A DNA stretch of 64,000 nt from positions 100,822 through 164,821 of the forward strand of contig NZ_BAAADV010000008.1 of the NCBI RefSeq assembly GCF_039522665.1, in the 5' to 3' direction. Shown here in pieces: positions 26,293-35,110 of this stretch. The notes under the pieces are model-generated. The model worked only from the letters and a program-made list of their open reading frames with translations, was not told where the DNA came from and did no database searches. Each line of letters opens with the position of its first letter. Within the stretch, counting starts at the first letter, position 1. The translations under genes and the position numbers were made by a program. This DNA is from Natronoarchaeum mannanilyticum. Its GTDB lineage: Archaea; Halobacteriota; Halobacteria; Halobacteriales; Natronoarchaeaceae.

Positions 26293-26354
26293 ATGAAGCC
26301 GACACGCAGGGATACAAACCATTAAGTGAACACATCGGTAATCAAGAGACAGCG

Positions 26355-27596
26355 ATGGAACACAGTCACCGCTACCACGCCTACCCGACACAAGAGGTAG
26401 CGGAGCGACTGGAACATCATCTGGACGTTCATCGCCAACTCTACAACCACGTCCGCTGGGACTACGAGAACAGTCCAGAGGACGACAAACCATCCGAGTA
26501 CGACCAGAACAACAAACTCCCCGAGTGGAAGCGCAAATGGCCGGTGTTCAGTGAACTGCACTCGAAGGCCGCGCAAGCCACTGTCGCTCGCTTCCATCGC
26601 AACCTCTCGAATCTCCGCAAGAAGAAGGAGAAGGGGTACAACGTTGGTCGTCTCAAACGGCAATCACCTACCGAGTACCGAAGCGTGACGTACAACCAGT
26701 CCGGTTTCGACCTCGATGAAAAGAGGGGCCGTGACAGGTTCGCTTACGTTCGCTTCAGCAAAATCGGCCGGGTCAAAATCCGTTACCATCGCCCGATTCC
26801 TGACTCCGCTTCGATCAAGGAAGTCACGTTCAAGAAGGAGACGACCGGCGAGTGGTTCGTCTCGTTCGCCCTCGAAACCGACGACGCCAATCTGCCCGAG
26901 AAACCCGACCTGAGCTCGCTTGACGCAAGTAACAGCGTTGGGATTGACCTTGGCATCCAGAACTACATCCACACTAGCGACGGCAAGACCGTGGATTGGC
27001 TCGACCTCGAAGACGAGTACGAGCGTCTTCGCCGTGAACAACGCAAGCTGTCTCGGAAGGAAGAAGGGTCGAACAACTACGAGAAACAACGCCGGGAAGT
27101 GGCGAAGGTAAAGCGGCACATCAAGCGGAAGGTGCTGGACTACCAGCACAAGATTACGACGTGGCTTGTCAAAGAGTATGACGCTGTATTCGTTGAGGAC
27201 TTGGACGTGAAGGAGATGCTCGAACAGTCGCACAACGCTCGCAACAAGCAGGATGCGGCGTGGCGACAATTCATCACCCTTCTCGAATACAAAGCCGACC
27301 TGTACGGCTGTCACGTCAAGCAGGTCGAAGCACGAGGCACAACCAAAGAGTGTGCATCGTGCGGTGTGGAAACAGCGAAACCCATCTGGGTCAGAGAACA
27401 CTCCTGTCCGAGTTGTGGGTTCGAGACGGACAGAGACGCGAACGCGGCGATGAACGTCTTGCAGAGAGGCTTTTCTGAACTAGGGCTGGGATGGCCCGAA
27501 GACACGCCCGTGGAGACTGTGACCGCTACGGACACAACTCACTTCGAGTCCGTGTCTGCAAGTCACGTCGTAGAAACGGGAAGCCTCGGGGCTTGA
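26355..27596 (+). CDS. tnpB: TnpB RNA-guided nuclease (IS1341-type, OrfB)
   Basis: A 413-residue protein started at MEHSHRYHAYP; upstream in-frame codons run through the left-end palindrome and are unlikely to be translated. The RuvC-like triad is intact: Asp198 (VGIDLGIQNY), Glu281 (VFVEDLDV) and Asp361 (TDRDANAAMNV). A four-Cys zinc finger lies between the last two (CASCG...CPSCG). TnpB proteins are RNA-guided DNA nucleases that use an RNA from the element's right end; they are the ancestors of Cas12. The stop codon lies in the loop of the right-end hairpin, so the 3' end of the gene overlaps the guide RNA. Predicted to be active. Confidence 0.92.
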   Translation: MEHSHRYHAYPTQEVAERLEHHLDVHRQLYNHVRWDYENSPEDDKPSEYDQNNKLPEWKRKWPVFSELHSKAAQATVARFHRNLSNLRKKKEKGYNVGRLKRQSPTEYRSVTYNQSGFDLDEKRGRDRFAYVRFSKIGRVKIRYHRPIPDSASIKEVTFKKETTGEWFVSFALETDDANLPEKPDLSSLDASNSVGIDLGIQNYIHTSDGKTVDWLDLEDEYERLRREQRKLSRKEEGSNNYEKQRREVAKVKRHIKRKVLDYQHKITTWLVKEYDAVFVEDLDVKEMLEQSHNARNKQDAAWRQFITLLEYKADLYGCHVKQVEARGTTKECASCGVETAKPIWVREHSCPSCGFETDRDANAAMNVLQRGFSELGLGWPEDTPVETVTATDTTHFESVSASHVVETGSLGA

Positions 27597-27604
27597 CCCC
27601 GAGG
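27584..27604 (+). ncRNA. Right-end hairpin, 3' part of the putative TnpB guide RNA (omegaRNA/sotRNA)
   Basis: CCTCGGGG-CTTGA-CCCCGAGG, a perfect 8-bp stem whose loop contains the tnpB stop codon TGA (27594-27596). In this family a sense-overlapping transcript covers the 3' end of tnpB and the right end, and the flanking sequence just beyond the element serves as the guide. Here the guide would start shortly after 27604-27612. The 5' end of the RNA cannot be located by eye. The feature marks only the hairpin. Confidence 0.6.
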
Positions 27605-27641
27605 CGATTCACGAGACCAACGAACGTTTTTCGAGCGAGAG

Positions 27642-28578
27642 GGCTTTGGTGAATCGCCAGAAGGCGTTCGATTCACTGTTTCACGGCACGCTTGATGTTG
27701 TAGACCGCACACATCAGGACGATTTCACGAAATTCGCGGTACCACGCTCGGGCACGCACCGCGTGGCCAAGCGTACGCTTGATCGTCGAGAAGACGGTCT
27801 CAGCCAGTGCTCGTTGGCCGTAGAGAGCCCCATCGATCCGCGCGTTGTGCGCGTGATCGATGGGGCGGAACTCACGATGCTTAATTAGTGGTCTCACGCC
27901 TTCTTCCCGGAGCTTCTCGCGTAATTGCTGCCAATCGTAGCCTTTGTCAGCGGCGAGGCTGTGCAACTCGCCCGTGTTGCGGCGGGCGAGTTGCCAGCCG
28001 AGCTGGGTGTCGTGACGTTTCTCGGTCGTACAGTGCACGTCGAGGACAGCTTGTGACGCTGTATCGACGAGCGCGGTGGTTTTGAGCGTCTGAACGCGGT
28101 AATTCGTTCGACGGCAGTAGTGTTTGCTAGCGTGTTCGCGGTCGAAAAACGTCGCGTCCATCGCGGCGTGTCCGGAGGTGTCGTGCAGCTGCGCCGACAG
28201 GCGCAGCAGCACTCGCCACACCGCCATCTTGATTCTGTCAAACGCCTTCACTAGCGTCGAATGATCCGGGAGATCGGGCTTCTCAAGGCCGATCTCCGCC
28301 AGTATTTGTGGCATCTCGCTCAGCAGATCGAGCGCGTCACGGTACGGTTTCGCCAGGTGAATCCGCAGACAGTGCAGCGACACGACGGCGTAGTCGGCGA
28401 AGCCGCCACCCCCTTCGGGGGCGGCGACTTCGCCTCGACCACCAACAGCGTTTTTAGCCAATCGCACTGCTTTCTTCGTGAAGCGGGAAATCTTCGACAT
28501 GGATCATCGGCGGTTTCCCGCTTCAACGTCCTAGTTCTGACGGTCGAAGCCGACGCCGTCTAGTGATTCACCAGAGCC
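27642..28578 (-). mobile_element. IS5-family (ISH1-group) insertion sequence with perfect 8-bp target duplication
   Basis: The terminal inverted repeats are GGCTTTGGTGAATC (27642-27655) and, on the opposite strand from 28578, GGCTCTGGTGAATC, with one mismatch. The 8-mer AGCGAGAG occurs immediately outside both ends (27634-27641 and 28579-28586), a perfect target-site duplication of the length known for ISH1-type elements. The element is 937 bp with one transposase gene, so it is complete and probably recently inserted, about 30 nt beyond the TnpB right end. Confidence 0.92.
27673..28500 (-). CDS. IS5-family (ISH1-group) transposase
   Basis: A 275-residue DDE transposase. A basic N-terminus (MSKISRFTKKAVRLAKNAVG) precedes the catalytic region: Asp in GHAAMDATFFDREHASKHY, Asp in HSLAADKGYDWQQL and Glu in RALAETVFSTIKRTLGHAVR. 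The ending EIVLMCAVYNIKRAV is standard for the group. The frame is intact and the surrounding element has good ends, so it is predicted to be functional. Confidence 0.92.
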   Translation of the reverse strand: MSKISRFTKKAVRLAKNAVGGRGEVAAPEGGGGFADYAVVSLHCLRIHLAKPYRDALDLLSEMPQILAEIGLEKPDLPDHSTLVKAFDRIKMAVWRVLLRLSAQLHDTSGHAAMDATFFDREHASKHYCRRTNYRVQTLKTTALVDTASQAVLDVHCTTEKRHDTQLGWQLARRNTGELHSLAADKGYDWQQLREKLREEGVRPLIKHREFRPIDHAHNARIDGALYGQRALAETVFSTIKRTLGHAVRARAWYREFREIVLMCAVYNIKRAVKQ

Positions 28579-28586
28579 AGCGAGAG

Positions 28587-29717
28587 GCATGGCCACTAGT
28601 ACGGGTATGACTAGCTAACACAACGGATTCCCCATCTCACCATCACTACGTTTCACTAACGACGATGGCTATCTCTGAGTAGCGAGCCGTCGTAGTCATC
28701 ACAAAGTGTTTGGGATTGCCGGTTCGTCGAACGAGAGGAACAGAGCGTTACTGACCGGCTATAAATCGGCTTTCCGTATCCAGGTGTGGGGAGAGCCTTC
28801 CCTGAATGTTAGACGCTATTTGCAGGATTCGTTTTAATAGATACTATATTGGGACTTGTGCTGAGTCGAACACTGAATTCCATCAGTTTATGAACACAGC
28901 GGTCCCGAATACGAGTCAACCTGACGTGCGGTTGCCGGACGAGGGGCTTGAGAAGAAACTCCAGAAGTCCAGTCTTGAGGACCCCCCTTTGATCATGAGG
29001 CGGCCATCTGACACAAGTAGACCAGTGGATTCGTGACTGGATATTACATAGTTATGGTTGTAATACACAGCGCTCGAATGGGCCTGTTCAATGTCGTAAG
29101 TAAAGAAGATCAGGCAGTTGGCAGAGTGAGTGACTCACTTTCGTCAGCAGACTCGTTGCGAACCACAGATAGAGAGGTTCCTCCAAATACCGACTCCGTT
29201 CTCAGCAAATCTCTAGAGAGAGTTCTCGTTGACTTCGATCGTTTCGTCGATCTTCTGGTGGACACTGCGACTGGAGACTATCATCGTCAGAGGACCTGTT
29301 TTGACGCCTCGCCGGCCGCGGTGTGGTCGATTCGATCGACTCCCCGAATACCCATTGATCGCAAATACCGGTCCGGAAATATATGGCACTCTATTGCCTG
29401 GAATTTACGGAGAGACCTCACCCGGTGTCGAAGGCTCATACATTATATTCCTCGAATAAGGAGAGCTGCCCACTGTTACTAATAAGAAGCTCCTGATAGC
29501 TATGTCACACGAAGCTAGCCAGAACTGATAGCGGGGGCAACGCGATCAAACACTGCTACAGGAATACGACCAATTCAGTTACAATGATATGCGTGTAAAG
29601 ATGGTTCTTGAGCCTGGTCTCGTGATAGAGCCTGTTTAGCGGTGACGTGTGATTCCCCCTCGATTCAGCGTATGCGATGAGGAGTGCCGTTCATGCAGAA
29701 TTCAACAGAAGGGCTTC
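28587..29717. other. Intergenic stretch of 1.1 kb without a supported gene
   Basis: Between the IS5 element and the IclR gene. The base composition is mixed and less GC-rich than core genes. Short open frames exist at 28806-29036 and 29033-29482, but their codon and residue use (high Arg, Ser and Ile, few acidic residues) is unlike the host's genes, and they match no family I know. A TATA-like GGCTATAAATCGG lies near 28759. I interpret it as decayed mobile-element or gene debris. Confidence 0.4.
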
Positions 29718-30470
29718 TCACGATGCGATCTTGGTTTCAAGTTCGTCGACTGCATCCCGTAGCAGCTCGGCCAGCTCCTCATCGGATGGCAGCCGATATG
29801 GCGGCCCGGAGACGTCGAGCGATCCGAACACGCCGCCGTCCGGGCCTTCAATGGCAACGGCCACCGATCGGAGCCCTTCCAGTGATTCCTGATCGTTGAC
29901 GGCATACCCCTGCTCTCGAATGCGGTCGAGTTCGTCGTAGAGTTCATCCCGGTTGACGATAGTGTTCTCCGTCTCTCGTGGCAGCCCCCACCGGTCCAGG
30001 ATCCCATTGCGGCGCTCCTCGTCGAACTCAGCGAGCATGGCCTTACCGCTGGCCGAGTTGTGCATATAAAATCGGTGACCCACCTGGAAACCTTCCATCG
30101 AGGGGTTGTTGGTTTCGTCGAACAGAATGATGCTGCGACCGTTCTCCTCGACGGCGAAGTTGACCTCCTCGTTTGTCCTGTTCGCGAGTTCGAAAGCTTT
30201 CCTCTTCGCCAACCGGTACCGGTCGTCCCGGTAGCGGGCTGCTTCCCCAAGGCGGAAAAGCTTCAGTCCGAGGTGGTAGGTATCGCCGACCTTCATGACG
30301 TATCCACACTCCTCTAAGGTGTTGAGGTGCGTGTACAGGGTGCTCGTGGAGAGTTCCATGTGTTCGGCGATCTCGGAGAGCGTTGCACCGTCGAGTTCCT
30401 CGATAGTATCGACGATGTGGAGCGACGTTGCCGTGGTCTTCCGTCGTTCACCGTCGTTCTGGCGAGCCAT
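29718..30470 (-). CDS. IclR-family transcriptional regulator
   Basis: A 250-residue regulator. The N-terminal winged helix is clear (SLHIVDTIEELDGATLSEIA then EHMELSTSTLYTHLNTLEEC), followed by the IclR effector domain (FAVEENGRSIILFDETNNPS, HNSASGKAMLAEFDEERRN, near the end AVAIEGPDGGVFGSLDVSGP). The ATG at 30470 is preceded by a TTTAAG-like TATA about 25 nt upstream. It is divergent from the threonine ammonia-lyase and glycine-cleavage genes and is therefore the best candidate for their local regulator. The effector is unknown. Confidence 0.9.
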   Translation of the reverse strand: MARQNDGERRKTTATSLHIVDTIEELDGATLSEIAEHMELSTSTLYTHLNTLEECGYVMKVGDTYHLGLKLFRLGEAARYRDDRYRLAKRKAFELANRTNEEVNFAVEENGRSIILFDETNNPSMEGFQVGHRFYMHNSASGKAMLAEFDEERRNGILDRWGLPRETENTIVNRDELYDELDRIREQGYAVNDQESLEGLRSVAVAIEGPDGGVFGSLDVSGPPYRLPSDEELAELLRDAVDELETKIAS

Positions 30471-30848
30471 GCATTAGCACTGTCAAGGCAGAGACTTAAA
30501 CCCCGGGACGGAATCTTACCCAAAATGGGGAATGCATACGTTGGGTTTTAGACTAAATAGGGCGACGATATACCAATTCATCGGCAAAAAACTAGAGATA
30601 TATAATTCGGTAGCCGGTCCATCGTAGATTAATAGCCTATCCGGGGCTATATAATTATCTACCATGTGGGTTATGCGCACTGTTCCCCAGATTCCGGACT
30701 GTAAAGAACGGCCAGTGGTATCACGTCCGTCGTCCCGACTACCAGTACCTATAAATCGCTCTGTGTAATCATCACCCACTATCGGTACGCTACCGAACGG
30801 TTCACCGTCAGGAAGCGTTCGGAAGGCAGCCACCGGTTCAGGAACACT
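30471..30848. promoter_or_regulatory. Divergent control region between IclR gene and threonine ammonia-lyase
   Basis: A 378-nt AT-rich region. It contains an inverted repeat ATAGCC-TATCCGG-GGCTAT at 30632-30650 followed by TATAATTAT, and another TATA-like CCTATAAAT at about 30748-30756, which would give a leader of about 70 nt before the rightward ATG at 30849. The repeat is a plausible IclR operator. A reverse-strand frame crosses the region, but its residues are unlike those of host proteins and I reject it. Confidence 0.45.
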
Positions 30849-32072
30849 ATGTCCGTACAACTCACTGACATTCAGCGAGCACAGAACCGCCTCGCCGGCG
30901 AATCGGTCGCCAGAGAGACGCCGATTGAGACGAGCCGGACGCTAGACCGCGATACCGATGCCCGGATCTTCCTCAAGATGGAACATCTCCAGCGAACGGG
31001 CTCGTTCAAGACGCGAGGGGCGTACAACAAACTCGTCCAGCTCGAAGACAGCGACGGTGGATCGTCGGTCGACCGGGCGATCGCCGCCAGCGCCGGCAAC
31101 CACGCGCAGGGTGTCGCGCTCGCCGCGGCGGAGACCGGCCTCGAAGCGACGATCGTCATGCCGACGAATGCGCCGCAGTCGAAGGTGGACGCGACGCGGG
31201 ACTACGGCGCCGACGTCGAACTCCGCGGCCAGGATTTCCAGGCGGCGATGGACTATGCGCAGTCGTTGGTCGATGAGAGCGCCGTCTTCGTGCACGCGTA
31301 CGACGATCCCGACATCGTCGCCGGCCAGGGGACGCTCGGCATCGAAATCGTCGATCAGGTCTCGGACGTCGATACGATCGTCGTACCGATCGGCGGCGGC
31401 GGGCTCATCGGCGGCATCTCGGCCGCCGTCGCGGAGCTGGATCCGTCCGTCCGCGTCATCGGCGTCCAGGCCGAAGATGCGGCGACTGTCCCCCAGAGTC
31501 TCCAGAAAGGTGCGCCCCAGACGCTCGATTCGGTCCAGACGATCGCAGACGGGATCGCGACGGGTGGCATCTCGGAACTCACGTACCAGCTCATCGACCG
31601 GCACGTCGACGAGGTGGTGACGGTCTCGGACACGGAGATCGCACACAGCATCCGCTATCTCCTCGAGCGGACCAAGCAGATGGTCGAGGGCGCCGGAGCG
31701 GCGACCGTGGCAGCGCTCCTGAGCGACCAGGTCGATGTTGCCGGCGAGACGGTCGTCCCGGTCCTCAGCGGCGGCAACCTCAGCGCGACGATGCTCCAAC
31801 GAACGCTCACGCACGAGCTCACCTATCGACAGCAGCTCGTCCAGCTCCGGGTTCGCATCATCGACGAACCGGGGAGGATGAGCTCCATCTCGAGCATCAT
31901 CGCCGACGAGAACGCCAATATCCGGAACGTCAGTCACGAGAGGGCCGTCGACGAGCTCAAGGTCGGCGAGGCGTACCTCGACTTCCGCATCGAGACGAGC
32001 GGCGGCCAACACACCCAGCACATCATCCAGGCGATCGAAGATGCGGGCTACGAAGTCACCCGCCTCAACTGA
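30849..32072 (+). CDS. ilvA: Threonine ammonia-lyase (threonine/serine dehydratase) with ACT domain
   Basis: A 407-residue fold-type II PLP enzyme converting threonine to 2-oxobutanoate and ammonia, and probably serine to pyruvate. The PLP lysine is in LQRTGSFKTRGAYNK (about residue 55), the phosphate-binding Gly loop is in VVPIGGGGLIGGISA, and SAGNHAQGVALAA is the substrate loop. The last 75 residues form one ACT-like domain (LRVRIIDEPGRMSSISSIIA), as in catabolic or single-ACT enzymes. It heads a rightward group of glycine, serine and threonine genes. The product imine is the substrate of RidA, encoded at 38258. ilvA versus tdcB naming is uncertain. Confidence 0.92.
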   Translation: MSVQLTDIQRAQNRLAGESVARETPIETSRTLDRDTDARIFLKMEHLQRTGSFKTRGAYNKLVQLEDSDGGSSVDRAIAASAGNHAQGVALAAAETGLEATIVMPTNAPQSKVDATRDYGADVELRGQDFQAAMDYAQSLVDESAVFVHAYDDPDIVAGQGTLGIEIVDQVSDVDTIVVPIGGGGLIGGISAAVAELDPSVRVIGVQAEDAATVPQSLQKGAPQTLDSVQTIADGIATGGISELTYQLIDRHVDEVVTVSDTEIAHSIRYLLERTKQMVEGAGAATVAALLSDQVDVAGETVVPVLSGGNLSATMLQRTLTHELTYRQQLVQLRVRIIDEPGRMSSISSIIADENANIRNVSHERAVDELKVGEAYLDFRIETSGGQHTQHIIQAIEDAGYEVTRLN

Positions 32073-32176
32073 TGTTCGAGTCTCAGTCACGCGATCGGAC
32101 GATGCCGTCGTGCGTCGCGGCGCTCGTCACGGCCCCTGGCACAGCCGCGGACCGTCGGAGGCAGCGCTCACGGTAA

Positions 32177-32184
32177 GTTATATA
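32177..32184 (+). promoter_or_regulatory. TATA box of the gcv operon
   Basis: GTTATATA lies 25 nt before the GTG at 32209, the spacing seen for leaderless haloarchaeal transcripts. It decides the gcvT start and leaves no room for a glycine riboswitch. Confidence 0.7.
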
Positions 32185-32208
32185 CCACTGCAAGGAATTA
32201 CCCCAAAC

Positions 32209-33300
32209 GTGTCGACACGAAAGCCACCACTCTACGAGAAGCACTCGCAGTCCGGAGCCGACTTTACCGACTTCGGCGGCTGGGATATGCCGGTCTCGTT
32301 CGACTCCATCACGACCGAACACGCGGCGGTCCGCGACTCGGTCGGTATCTTCGACGTCAGCCACATGGGTGAAGTCACGGTCAGCGGCCCGGACGCAGCG
32401 GAACTGATGAACCGGCTCACGACCAACGACGTGACTGCGCTCGATCCGGGGGACGCTCAGTACGCCTGCATCCTGAACGAGGACGGGATCATCATCGACG
32501 ACACCGTGATCTACTTCCGCCCCGACGGCGAGGAATACCTCTTCGTCCCCAACGCCGGGAACGACGAGATGATGGTCGACCGCTGGACCGATCACGCGAC
32601 AGCCCACGACCTCGACGCGACCGTCCTCAACCGAACCGATGAGCTCGGGATGTTCGCCGTGCAGGGCCCGGATGCGGTCGAGCGCGTCCAGGCGGCCGCC
32701 GCCGATCCCCTCGATGATATCTCCCAGTTTAGCGCTCGCGAGACGACGATCGACGGCGCCGACTGCCTCGCCGCCCGAACCGGCTACACCGGCGAAGGCG
32801 GCTTCGAGTTGATCTTCGACGCCGACGACTCCGAAGCTATCTGGGATGCGTTCGACGACGTCCAGCCCTGCGGGCTCGGAGCGCGAGACACGCTCCGGCT
32901 CGAGGCCGGGCTGCTACTCTCCGGGCAGGACTTCCACCCCGAGGATGAACCGCGCACGCCCTACGAGGCTCGCCTGGGCTTCGTCGTCGACGACTCGAAG
33001 TCATTCTTCGTCGGCCAGGAGGCGCTCCGCGACGCGGACGACCCTGACGAACTGCTCGTCGGCATAGAGTTGCAGGAGCGGGGCATCCCGCGCCACGGGT
33101 ATTCGATCCTGCACGACGGCGAGCAGGTCGGCCACGTGACCAGCGGGACGATGAGTTCGACGCTCGAGGAGCCGATCGCGCTCGGCTACGTCGACGCGGA
33201 GTACGCCGACGAGGGCACCTCGCTGGGCGTCGAGATACGAGACCGGACGGCGGCGGCGACGGTCGTGAGCCACCGGTTCCTCCAGGAGCATCGCGCGTGA
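32209..33300 (+). CDS. gcvT: Aminomethyltransferase, glycine cleavage T protein
   Basis: A 363-residue protein. I start it at the GTG at 32209 (VSTRKPPLYEKH), placed correctly behind the TATA box; no closer ATG fits. It transfers the aminomethyl carbon from lipoyl-GcvH to tetrahydrofolate, releasing ammonia. Typical GCV_T blocks are visible: FTDFGGWDMPVSF, GIFDVSHMGEVTVSGPDA, ARTGYTGEGGFELIF, and GARDTLRLEAGLLLSGQD. The C-terminal barrel ends HRFLQEHRA. It is the first gene of a gcvT-gcvH-gcvPA-gcvPB-lpdA series, with 27 nt before gcvH. Confidence 0.95.
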   Translation: MSTRKPPLYEKHSQSGADFTDFGGWDMPVSFDSITTEHAAVRDSVGIFDVSHMGEVTVSGPDAAELMNRLTTNDVTALDPGDAQYACILNEDGIIIDDTVIYFRPDGEEYLFVPNAGNDEMMVDRWTDHATAHDLDATVLNRTDELGMFAVQGPDAVERVQAAAADPLDDISQFSARETTIDGADCLAARTGYTGEGGFELIFDADDSEAIWDAFDDVQPCGLGARDTLRLEAGLLLSGQDFHPEDEPRTPYEARLGFVVDDSKSFFVGQEALRDADDPDELLVGIELQERGIPRHGYSILHDGEQVGHVTSGTMSSTLEEPIALGYVDAEYADEGTSLGVEIRDRTAAATVVSHRFLQEHRA

Positions 33301-33327
33301 ACTACGAGCGAACTTCAAGTAACACCA

Positions 33328-33711
33328 ATGGAATTTGACGTCCCCGACGAACTGTACTACACCGAATCGCACGAGTGGATCGAACTGACCGACGATACCG
33401 CGAGGATCGGGATCACCGATTTCGCGCAGGACGAACTCGGCGACATCGTCTTCGTCGAACTGCCGGCGGTCGACACCGACCTCGACGCCGGCGACGAATT
33501 CGCCGTCGTCGAGAGTATCAAGGCCGTCTCCGACATCTACGCCCCGGTCTCCGGCGTCGTCGCCGACGTCAACGAGGCGGCAGAGTCCGAACCGGAGCTC
33601 GTCAACGACGCTCCCTTCGGCGACGGCTGGTTGATCGAACTGGAGCTCGACGGAGATCTCGATACGGGGTCGCTCCTGTCTGCCGACGAGTACCGAGAGC
33701 AGATCGAATGA
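33328..33711 (+). CDS. gcvH: Glycine cleavage system H protein (lipoyl carrier)
   Basis: A 127-residue protein, the normal length. It carries the lipoyl arm that shuttles the aminomethyl group between the P, T and L proteins. The lipoylated lysine is Lys65 in [17 protein letters not shown], an exact family motif. [20 protein letters not shown] is the conserved N-terminus. It lies between gcvT and gcvPA. Its need for lipoate links it to lipA (40115) and, by inference, to the acyl carrier protein genes at 45-50 kb. Confidence 0.97.
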   Translation: MEFDVPDELYYTESHEWIELTDDTARIGITDFAQDELGDIVFVELPAVDTDLDAGDEFAVVESIKAVSDIYAPVSGVVADVNEAAESEPELVNDAPFGDGWLIELELDGDLDTGSLLSADEYREQIE

Positions 33712-33730
33712 GTATGCGAGAGAGTTACCG

Positions 33731-35110
33731 ATGACACAGCAAACCCAAATGACACAGAACAGCCAGAACGCGAGCAGCGAGCGCCGGTCCGAAGGCAACC
33801 CCTTCACGCCGCACACCGAAGCGGACGTCGAGGCGATGCTCGACGCCATCGGCGCCGAGTCCGTCGAGGAGCTGTTCGACATCCCGCCGTCGGTCCAGTT
33901 CGAGGGCTCGTTCGGGATCGAGTCGGCGTCCGAGCAGACGGTCGTCCAGGATATATCGGCCACGCTCGCGCAAAACGAGCAGCTCACGGAGTTCCTCGGA
34001 CGCGGCCAGTACGATCACTACGTCCCTTCGCTCGTCGACAACCTCTCCCTTCGATCGGAGTTCCTGACGAGTTACACGCAGTACCAGCCCGAGATCGCAC
34101 AGGGGTTCCTGCAGGCGCTGTTCGAGTACCAGTCGATGCTGGTCGAACTCACCGGCCTCGGGGTCGCGAACTGCTCGATGTACGACGCCGCGACGGCGCT
34201 GGGCGAGGCGGCGCTGCTGGCCGACCGAGTCCGCGAAACGAGCGGATCGCAGGTGCTCGTCTCGGACCTCGTCCGCGAGGAACGGCTGTCCGTCCTCGAG
34301 AACTACCTCGCCGGTGCCGACATGACGGTCGAGACGTATCCCACCGTGAACGGGGCGACCGACGCGGCGACGCTCGCCGAGCACGTCACCGACGAGACGG
34401 TGATGGTGTACGTCGAGAACCCGACAGCGATCGGCTCCATCCAGGAAGAGCTCTCGGCGGCGGGCGACGTCGCCGACGAGCACGACGCCGCCTTCTGTCT
34501 GGGGTCCGACCCCGTCGCGCTGGCACTGCTCGAAGAGCCGGCGGCCGTCGGCGCGGACATCGTCGTCGGCGACGCGAGCGTCCTCGGACTCTCGCCGGCG
34601 TACGGAATGGGGCTCGGACTCTTCGCCTGCCGTGAGGACTACCTCCGGCAAGTGCCGGGCCGCCTCGTCGGCGTGAGCGAAGACGCGAGCGACAACCGCG
34701 CGTACACGCTCACCCTGCAGACCCGGGAACAGCACATCCGCCGAGAGCGGGCCACTTCCAACATCTGTACCAACCAGGCGTGGGTCGCGCTACGAACCGC
34801 GATTCACATCGCCTGGCTCGGCGCGACCGGGCTGGTCGACCTGGCCGCGGAGTGCGTCGAACTCTCTCGGGATCTGGCGGCTGATCTCGACGAGATCGAC
34901 GGCGTCACTGCGCCCGTGTACGACCGGCACCACTTCCGCGAGTTCCTCGCGGAGACGCGCCAGGACGCCGAGCAGGTCGCCGCTGACCTCGAGAGCGCCG
35001 GGTTCGCAGTCCACGCCGTCGACGATCATCGGATTCAGGTCTGTATCACCGACGCGAACCGTCCCGAGCGGGACGAGTTCGTGGCGGCCGTCGAGGAGGT
35101 GGTCGCCTGA
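33731..35110 (+). CDS. gcvPA: Glycine dehydrogenase (decarboxylating) subunit 1
   Basis: A 459-residue N-terminal half of the P protein, which is split into two genes as in many archaea and Gram-positives. Family blocks include [18 protein letters not shown] [35 protein letters not shown] and [20 protein letters not shown]. It lacks the PLP lysine, which is in subunit 2. A Gln/Asn-rich start ([12 protein letters not shown]) could be shortened to the second Met at 33749. It starts 20 nt after gcvH, and its stop overlaps the gcvPB ATG by one base. Confidence 0.95.
   Translation: MTQQTQMTQNSQNASSERRSEGNPFTPHTEADVEAMLDAIGAESVEELFDIPPSVQFEGSFGIESASEQTVVQDISATLAQNEQLTEFLGRGQYDHYVPSLVDNLSLRSEFLTSYTQYQPEIAQGFLQALFEYQSMLVELTGLGVANCSMYDAATALGEAALLADRVRETSGSQVLVSDLVREERLSVLENYLAGADMTVETYPTVNGATDAATLAEHVTDETVMVYVENPTAIGSIQEELSAAGDVADEHDAAFCLGSDPVALALLEEPAAVGADIVVGDASVLGLSPAYGMGLGLFACREDYLRQVPGRLVGVSEDASDNRAYTLTLQTREQHIRRERATSNICTNQAWVALRTAIHIAWLGATGLVDLAAECVELSRDLAADLDEIDGVTAPVYDRHHFREFLAETRQDAEQVAADLESAGFAVHAVDDHRIQVCITDANRPERDEFVAAVEEVVA

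Larger units (their letters stand above)
26253..27612 (+). mobile_element. IS200/IS605-group element carrying only tnpB (IS1341 type)
   Basis: Bounded by two subterminal palindromes (26272-26292 and 27584-27604) and containing one gene, tnpB, with no tnpA transposase nearby. The limits given are estimates: a TTTAT precedes the left end at 26249-26253 and could be the target-adjacent motif, and GATTCAC at 27606-27612 follows the right palindrome. Such elements depend on a TnpA elsewhere for mobility. There are no terminal inverted repeats, as expected for the family. Confidence 0.7.

Noticed and set aside
29033..29482. Possible 149-residue gene
   Set aside because: Residue use is unlike host proteins and no family or promoter was seen; more likely debris.
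30516..30860. Reverse-strand frame across the IclR/ilvA control region
   Set aside because: The region is AT-rich with promoter-like elements, and the predicted product has no domain.
32073..32208. Glycine riboswitch upstream of gcvT
   Set aside because: The TATA box is 25 nt before the start codon, leaving no leader, and no riboswitch-like paired structure was seen.
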